From IMG/VR virus record IMGVR_UViG_3300019935_000001, positions 1 through 36,144 of that record: a stretch of 36,144 bases of DNA. One strand, written 5' to 3'. The first letter of the stretch is position 1; each line of letters begins with the position of its first letter. Source of the stretch: a virus. Below are positions 31,266 to 36,144 of this stretch, one piece after another. Under the pieces are notes generated by a model that ran no database searches, was not told the DNA's origin, and saw only the letters and a program-made list of their open reading frames with translations. The translations under genes were made by a program, and so were the position numbers.

Positions 31266-32295
31266 TTACAAAGTGACACCAGGTACGTCCGGTGTTCAGC
31301 TTAACCTGCGAGAGTGCCCGCGCTGTGGCGGTACGTCCTGGAAAGTCTACTTAAACATGGACACAGGCTTTGGCAATTGCTTCCACGGTGCCTGTGTAGA
31401 CGAGCCAGGGTTCAGCAAGTTCACCTTCATCAAGAACCACCTTGGTGTAACCAACGGCGAAACCATTCGCCACATCAAGCAGTACGTGGCCACCGTTGGC
31501 TGGAAGCCGAAGCGCTCCATCACGGTTGAGACTCAGAACACCCGAGAGATTAAGCTGCCAGCTCACTACCCGATCCCTATCCACGACGAGCACAACCTGA
31601 AGTACCTGTCTCAGCGACACATTCCTACCGAAGTATCCAAATACTTCGGGTGGCTCTACTGCCTGAGCGGCGGATTCGAGTACATCGCACCTGACGGCGA
31701 AACCCGAACTCAGGATTACAGCAAGCGGGTGCTAGTTCCGGTATACGACCTCGAAGGAAATCTGGTTACTTTCCAGGGTCGAGACATCACCGATGAGGCT
31801 AAACGCAAGTACCTGTTTCCACCTGGCCTCGCAGGCACTGGCCGCTATCTCTACAACGGACATAATTGTGTTGGCATGAAGAAGGTCGTTATCAACGAGG
31901 GTGCGTTTGATGTTGCAGCAACAAAGATGGCACTCGATACCGAAGTAGACCTGCGAGATGTAGGCGTGATCGGTACGTTCGGAAAGCACATTTCGGATGG
32001 CGAAGGCCAAAGTCAAACCAGTGCTCTTCTGGCGCTGAAAGCGGCCGGTCTGAAAGAGATCACCATGATGTGGGATAGCGAACCGAAAACCCTGGATGAC
32101 GCCTGCAAAGCAGCCAAGCATTTGAAGTCACTCGGGTTCAAAACCTTCCTTGCGATTTTGCCCCCCGGTCGTGACCCGAACGAGTGTGAGGCTCATGAGG
32201 TAGTGAGCGCGTTCAGGTCTGCAATGCTGTGCACATCGACCAATCTGACGAAGTTGCGCATCGGAATACTGCGTGGTTCTCCCGCAACCATCTGA
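31174..32295 (+). CDS. DNA primase, zinc-finger and TOPRIM type
   Basis: This protein makes RNA primers for phage DNA synthesis. Its 373 residues start with a zinc-binding domain: Cys48 and Cys51 (ECPRCGGTSWKV), then Cys69 and His71/Cys74 (GNCFHGAC). The TOPRIM domain follows, with KVVINEGAFDVAATKMAL at about 237-254 carrying the catalytic Glu, and MMWDSEPKTLDD at about 297-308 with the metal-binding acids. There is no helicase domain; the helicase is separate. I keep the ATG at 31174, preceded by AGGAAG; 31234 is an alternative that would reduce the overlap with the lipoprotein gene. Confidence 0.87.
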   Translation: MRLDRERERNELDELFDFIEMEDYLSVEGIDYKVTPGTSGVQLNLRECPRCGGTSWKVYLNMDTGFGNCFHGACVDEPGFSKFTFIKNHLGVTNGETIRHIKQYVATVGWKPKRSITVETQNTREIKLPAHYPIPIHDEHNLKYLSQRHIPTEVSKYFGWLYCLSGGFEYIAPDGETRTQDYSKRVLVPVYDLEGNLVTFQGRDITDEAKRKYLFPPGLAGTGRYLYNGHNCVGMKKVVINEGAFDVAATKMALDTEVDLRDVGVIGTFGKHISDGEGQSQTSALLALKAAGLKEITMMWDSEPKTLDDACKAAKHLKSLGFKTFLAILPPGRDPNECEAHEVVSAFRSAMLCTSTNLTKLRIGILRGSPATI

Positions 32296-32363
32296 TACTT
32301 ACCTGACGCAGATCAATAAAATTATCGCAGTTGATCAAAGCACAGACAGCAGAGAGACAGAAT

Positions 32364-32855
32364 ATGAAAGCTCAGAAAGTGCGCTTCGTGGTTGAGTGCG
32401 TCACGCTAACTTTGAAATCTACTGGCAAATTCGCTCGATTCACCGGGATCGAGGCAATGACTGATATACCGAGACACAAAGACAAGAGCCAGCTGTTTTG
32501 CTTATCGGTTACAGAAGGTGTGCATGGCGAAACAGACCACATTGACTGCACCACCAACGCTCATGGGGCAAACACATGGAAGCATTTCGCCCGCATGGAG
32601 AAGTCATATGTTCAGTCAGGCTATGAGATAGATAGTCGGACCATCTCTCAAAACGCGCACTCCGTAGATGACCTGGTTGATACGCTTCGCACGAGACACG
32701 ATTTCTATACGCTCGCCAGCAGCGACGAAGAGACTGTTGCGCAGATCCGGAAGGCAATGTCTCACCTCGATACAGAGGCAGAAGAGCCCGCTATCCAGCT
32801 CCCCGACATGGCAGATCGATACGGTCACATGGCAGACGGGGGTGCATTCGCATGA
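32364..32855 (+). CDS. Unknown early-region protein
   Basis: This 163-residue protein of unknown family starts at ATG 32364 behind AGAGAGA. A TTG codon 33 bp upstream in frame is less convincing. The first half is beta-like (VRFVVECVTLTLKSTGKFAR), with a His/Asp-containing middle (VHGETDHIDCTTNAHGANTWKHF; read only as a pattern) and an acidic helical end. It is coupled to the next gene by an ATGA overlap. Its setting between primase and ligase suggests a role in DNA metabolism or its regulation. Confidence 0.55.
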   Translation: MKAQKVRFVVECVTLTLKSTGKFARFTGIEAMTDIPRHKDKSQLFCLSVTEGVHGETDHIDCTTNAHGANTWKHFARMEKSYVQSGYEIDSRTISQNAHSVDDLVDTLRTRHDFYTLASSDEETVAQIRKAMSHLDTEAEEPAIQLPDMADRYGHMADGGAFA

Positions 32856-33493
32856 GTACCCAGATCCCCGCCGTTAACCTGGACATCTACGAAGAACCAA
32901 AAGAGAAGCCACCGTACCCGCTTGAAGCGAGTTCCTGGGGCACTAATTCATTTTGGCACCGCTGCGATCATACCGAGCAGAGCAGGAACTTCTCACTGTG
33001 CGTCATGGTTATGAGCATGGTTCAGGACGGCAAGAAGTGCAGACCGGGGTATGAAGATTGCTGGAAAGCAGTGGAGCAAGGTAGTTGCCCCGCTATTGCG
33101 ATGCGCCAGGAAGAAGTTGCTGCTGGGCAATCCCTGTACTACCTGCCCCGACTCAAGGTTAAAGCAGTAGAGCCATTAACGAAACGGTCACGGCCCGCAA
33201 CCTTCAGCTCAATGATGAAGCAGACCTCTGAGCCTGCACCCGACCCGAAGCCCGCTGTTAAGAAGCCGCAAGGCATTGTCAGTCTGGACATGAGCGAAGT
33301 GGTGAACGACCTGATGAAAGAGGAGGTAGCGGCAAAGTCCAAACCTGCTCGGTCTGAGGCAGCGAAGCCAGCTCGACCACCCAAAGAGAAGAAGGCAGAA
33401 GACAAGCCTGTCACCCAGCAACCAATCAAGCGACTGCCCGGTGAGACTCCACTGCAGTTCGTCAGACGCAAGAAAGCGGCTCTAGCCGCCTGA
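32852..33493 (+). CDS. Cys-rich N-terminus, basic C-terminus: unknown, possibly zinc-binding
   Basis: The 213 residues divide into an N-terminal region with Cys38, Cys50, Cys63, Cys70 and Cys79 plus His37 and His40 (FWHRCDHTEQS; KKCRPGYEDCW; GSCPAI) that may hold zinc, and a long Pro/Lys/Ala-rich disordered region (about 105-200). The protein ends in a short basic helix, PLQFVRRKKAALAA. The architecture suggests a scaffold or nucleic-acid-associated protein. The start overlaps the previous stop. No family is recognised. Confidence 0.55.
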   Translation: MSTQIPAVNLDIYEEPKEKPPYPLEASSWGTNSFWHRCDHTEQSRNFSLCVMVMSMVQDGKKCRPGYEDCWKAVEQGSCPAIAMRQEEVAAGQSLYYLPRLKVKAVEPLTKRSRPATFSSMMKQTSEPAPDPKPAVKKPQGIVSLDMSEVVNDLMKEEVAAKSKPARSEAAKPARPPKEKKAEDKPVTQQPIKRLPGETPLQFVRRKKAALAA

Positions 33494-33512
33494 ACACACA
33501 CTGGAGACAACA

Positions 33513-34868
33513 ATGAACCAAATGACCAATCCACTGGTAGCGACCAGCTCCGAAACAGTCTTTGACTGGCTGGAGCAGATCGCAAGTACCTCCTCAAAGA
33601 ATGCGAAGGAAGAGCTGCTGCGCCAGCACCTTGAGAACGATGCGTTCCGCATACTGATCAAGCAGGCTATCGACCCGTTTGTGACCTTCGGGGTAAAGAA
33701 GCTGCCGAAAGCCGAGCCGACCGGGGGAGAGCTGTTTGATAATCGCACGTTAGCGCTCTTAATCGATCTGAAGAGCCGCAAGCTAACCGGCAACGCAGCT
33801 CAGAGCGCTATTAAAGAAGAGCTGACGCGGCTACAGCCGAAGTCGGCGGAACTGCTGACCCGGATTCTGAAGAAGAGCCTGAAGGCCGGCTTCACAGCGA
33901 GCACAGCGAACAAGGCACGGCCGGGTCTGATCTACGTATTCAAATGCCAGCTGTCCCACAAGCTGACCGACTACGAGCACCAGGTCACAGCCAGCGAGCA
34001 AGAGCCGTGGTTCGCGGAGATGAAAGAGGATGGTGTTCGCGGATTTGCGCTGCAGCACCAGAACCCGGATGGTGAATTTTTCAGTCGATCCGGTAAGCCC
34101 CTGAATGCGAGCGAGGAGCTGAAGCAGGAGGTTCGCTTCTTCTATTCTATGTGGGCAGAGCACTGGGGTACGAAAGCAGGTGTCGTGATCGATGGCGAGC
34201 TGGTCGCATCTGAAGGGCTCTTCAATGATGTAGTTGGCGATGTTCACCGCAAGAGTGTGGGCGACACGATGGCCCTGAAGGTGATCGACCTGATTCCTTC
34301 TGACGAATTTGATAAAGGGCAGTCCGAGAAGGCTTACACGGAACGCCGCGAAATGCTGGAGCAGTTCCTTCTTCTATATAAGGACAAGTTTCCGCGAATC
34401 AGTATTATTGAGCGCTGGCCTGTCACCTCAGTGTCGGCAGCGTTCGAGCTGGCCCACGAGCTGATCGACCAGGGCCACGAGGGCATCATTCTAAAAGACC
34501 CTAACGGTCGATGGGCGAACAAGCGAACCAGTGCGTGGCTAAAAGTGAAGGACATCAATACTGCCGATCTGGTGGTCACATCTGTCGCCCCAGGTGAAGA
34601 GGGCAAAGAATTTGAGCATTGCATGGGCTCGGCCTTCGTAAATTTCGATTCGGTAGATAAGGACGGCAACCCGGTTACAGTTGAGGTGTCAGTCGGGGGC
34701 GGCTGGAAGTTGTCGGAGCGAGAGCACTACTGGCAGCACCCTGGAGATCTGATTGGCCAACTGATTGAGGTCGAATACCACATGTTGACGCCAGACGGCT
34801 CGATGCGCCACCCGCGGTTCAAGCAGATCCGCACGGACAAGCCAATCGAAGATGGCCAGGGCTGCTAA
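33513..34868 (+). CDS. ATP-dependent DNA ligase
   Basis: This protein seals nicks in phage DNA. It has 451 residues. Lys171 in EMKEDGVRG is the nucleotidyl-accepting lysine of the K-x-D-G motif. VVIDGELVA (about 225-233) is motif III, EGIILKDPNGRW (about 320-331) motif IV, and SAWLKVKD (about 340-347) motif V. An OB-fold domain follows, containing DLVVTSVAPGEEG and the final RHPRFKQIRTD. The first about 140 residues are a helical N-terminal extension seen in larger viral and cellular ligases. The ribosome site is TGGAG. Confidence 0.95.
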   Translation: MNQMTNPLVATSSETVFDWLEQIASTSSKNAKEELLRQHLENDAFRILIKQAIDPFVTFGVKKLPKAEPTGGELFDNRTLALLIDLKSRKLTGNAAQSAIKEELTRLQPKSAELLTRILKKSLKAGFTASTANKARPGLIYVFKCQLSHKLTDYEHQVTASEQEPWFAEMKEDGVRGFALQHQNPDGEFFSRSGKPLNASEELKQEVRFFYSMWAEHWGTKAGVVIDGELVASEGLFNDVVGDVHRKSVGDTMALKVIDLIPSDEFDKGQSEKAYTERREMLEQFLLLYKDKFPRISIIERWPVTSVSAAFELAHELIDQGHEGIILKDPNGRWANKRTSAWLKVKDINTADLVVTSVAPGEEGKEFEHCMGSAFVNFDSVDKDGNPVTVEVSVGGGWKLSEREHYWQHPGDLIGQLIEVEYHMLTPDGSMRHPRFKQIRTDKPIEDGQGC

Positions 34869-34879
34869 GGGGATTTACG

Positions 34880-35197
34880 GTGATCGCGCCAACTTCACGA
34901 AAGGCGGGTAAGTCAGTTAAAGGCTCCGCCACCAGGAAAGGGCACGCGACAATCTTCAAATCATTGCTTCGGGCTGGCGCCCGGGGCATGACCCTTGAAG
35001 AGCTTTCCATCGACACCGGGATGAAACTGCAGACCTGCTGCGCACGAAGGAACGAGCTTGGTAAAAAGCATTTCGTCATCGACAGCGGAACGCGCCGCCC
35101 AACGAACAGTGGCAGAACAGCAACAGTATGGGTGATTCCGAAAGGGGTAATAGTTGCCCTGAAGAAGCGTAGGGGCCTGGTCAAGGGCCTGGCGTAA
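34880..35197 (+). CDS. Winged-helix DNA-binding protein
   Basis: This small basic protein of 105 residues starts at GTG behind AAGGGG. Residues about 24-75 form a winged helix: ATIFKSLLRAGARGMTLEEL, then TGMKLQTCCARRNELGKKHF as the recognition helix region, and the wing VIDSGTRRPT. The ending, TVWVIPKG, closes the wing sheet. It may regulate phage transcription, possibly acting on the palindromic boxes, though monomeric winged helices do not prove this. Part of the replication operon. Confidence 0.65.
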   Translation: MIAPTSRKAGKSVKGSATRKGHATIFKSLLRAGARGMTLEELSIDTGMKLQTCCARRNELGKKHFVIDSGTRRPTNSGRTATVWVIPKGVIVALKKRRGLVKGLA

Positions 35198-35237
35198 GTA
35201 TAAGCTCCGCAGCATTACAGAGTAGGAGACAGAAGTG

Positions 35238-35837
35238 ATGCTGGTACGTGAGCTGGAAGGACTTTATCAACAGAACTTCGCCGGTGACTTGGCTCAGATG
35301 CAAATCTGGAATCAGGAAGTCGGCGAAATATCAGGCATCAAATTGACAGCGGCCTTCGCTCAGTTGAAGAACCGCATCGGGCAAGAGAGAGCAGCTCACG
35401 CAATGAGATACCTGACACATGCGATTCGTCGCGCTGTGTATTTTGGGTATGCAGAGGACAGAGAGGTTTGCTTTGAAGAGCGCAAACCAGTGCTGTCCCT
35501 TGCTAAGTTTACCTGCCATCTTGAAGCCATGAGCACCATTGAAAAGCGCATGTTCCTGTTCGCCCTCGGAAGCAACATGAGTATCCGGGACGTAACCGGG
35601 CTCACATGGAGCAGTGCTCTGGCCATGCAGAGATCCCGTAAGCTGAACCACATTGCGAATGACATTCTCAATACGTCCGTGCGGCACATGAAGCTGAATC
35701 TGGTCTTTTGGGTTACAGCCACCGGGGGACGGGCAATACCATGCTACGACGCAGACAACTCGATTCTCGACATAATCGATTCGGACTGGGAAGAGTACGC
35801 AAGCCAGTTTGCCAGTCTGCCACACCGGCCCTTTTGA
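35238..35837 (+). CDS. Unknown helical protein
   Basis: The ATG at 35238 follows TAGGAGACAG; a GTG three bases upstream is also possible. The 199-residue product is helical. Part of it (STIEKRMFLFALGSNMSIRD and VTGLTW, about 97-122) faintly resembles the tyrosine-recombinase catalytic core, but the Arg, His-x-x-Arg and Tyr residues are absent, so it would be inactive if related. Another reading is a transcription- or replication-associated protein. Neither is secure. Confidence 0.55.
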   Translation: MLVRELEGLYQQNFAGDLAQMQIWNQEVGEISGIKLTAAFAQLKNRIGQERAAHAMRYLTHAIRRAVYFGYAEDREVCFEERKPVLSLAKFTCHLEAMSTIEKRMFLFALGSNMSIRDVTGLTWSSALAMQRSRKLNHIANDILNTSVRHMKLNLVFWVTATGGRAIPCYDADNSILDIIDSDWEEYASQFASLPHRPF

Positions 35838-35846
35838 GGAGCGTAG

Positions 35847-36144
35847 ATGTACAACACCGAAGTAAACACGATGTTCATGGACTCGGCTCAATGCTGGCCA
35901 GTCACCGCACAATATCACTTTGCGGGCGAGCATCAGTTCTTCCTGTTCAGTAACTGGGCTGACGGGGAGGATCTGTCTGGCGTCAAAGTCGGCTACTCGC
36001 AAAATGCTGAGTCGATCAACCTCGCTATCGAAGTGGCCGGCCGATCCATGTCCACACCGTATTGCTCGATCCGGGGGATCACCGGTGATCTGATTGCTTC
36101 TGCCAACATGCGATTCGTGTTTGTGAGCAACCAGAACGGGATGA
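35847..36144 (+). CDS. Unknown protein, cut by window end
   Basis: An open frame starts at ATG 35847 behind GAGGAGCG, 9 bp after the previous stop, and runs off the window with no stop (99 codons). The visible part has mixed strands (QYHFAGEHQFFLFSNWADGE and IRGITGDLIASANMRFVFVS). No family is recognised. It belongs to the same operon by spacing. Confidence 0.6.
   Translation, partial: MYNTEVNTMFMDSAQCWPVTAQYHFAGEHQFFLFSNWADGEDLSGVKVGYSQNAESINLAIEVAGRSMSTPYCSIRGITGDLIASANMRFVFVSNQNGM

Noticed and set aside
34909-34919. TAAGTCAG-like half box inside the 34880 gene
   Set aside because: Only one arm is present, no -10 follows and it is within coding sequence.
35195-35202. TAAGTATA half box before 35238
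   Set aside because: The right arm does not match; probably chance at the stop codon.
35238-35837. Integrase/tyrosine recombinase
   Set aside because: Faint similarity around TGLTW only; catalytic Arg, His-x-x-Arg and Tyr are missing, so I leave it unknown.

Overview
The window is a contiguous piece of a tailed double-stranded DNA bacteriophage (or a prophage of one). Every gene is on the + strand, packed with TGATG, ATGA or GTGA overlaps. The tail module has lambda-type gene order (tube protein, G/GT frameshift pair, tape measure, M-, L-, K- and J-like tip proteins) and no sheath, so the virion should be a siphovirus with a long non-contractile tail. The tape-measure length predicts a tail of roughly 170 nm. 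The lipobox protein and lambda-type tail tip suggest a Gram-negative host, which I cannot name. No integrase, repressor, tRNA or CRISPR array was seen.

Layout: DNA packaging (175-2120); portal, scaffold and major capsid protein (2225-5684); head-tail connectors (5751-8249); tail tube, chaperones and tape measure (8249-12926); tail tip (12923-18390); tail fibres and accessory tail proteins (18458-23971); a two-enzyme modification cassette, an Fe(II)/2-oxoglutarate-type oxygenase plus a radical SAM/SPASM protein (24017-26091); lysis (26163-27355); an isolated gene between two near-identical terminators (27496-28005); and a replication/early block (28269 to the end) with an Hfq-like Sm protein, DnaB-type helicase, an inner-membrane-type lipoprotein, TOPRIM primase and ATP-dependent DNA ligase.

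Two features stand out. First, the fibre operon ends with a small protein whose C-terminus alternates Asn and Cys (NCNCNCGNF). It lies one gene upstream of an oxygenase resembling aspartyl/asparaginyl hydroxylases and a radical SAM protein with a complete SPASM cysteine pattern, the kind that modifies peptides. I infer a phage system for post-translational modification of a tail component, similar in logic to RiPP maturation. Second, an 18-bp palindrome, TAAGTAAG-N2-CTKACTTA, occurs 11 times, always between genes, always in the same orientation and always just ahead of a gene. A -10-like hexamer starts at its 17th base, and no -35 is conserved. At three sites the palindrome is merged with a hairpin whose 5' arm lies upstream of the predicted start of transcription, so only read-through RNA from the previous gene could form it.

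The boxes divide the window into probable transcription units: terS-terL; portal-scaffold; capsid; 5751-6949; 7013-8776; 8853-18390; 18458-23971; 24017-26091; lysis; 28269-29057; and 29117 onward. The gene at 27496 appears to have its own sigma-70-like promoter with operator-like dyads.
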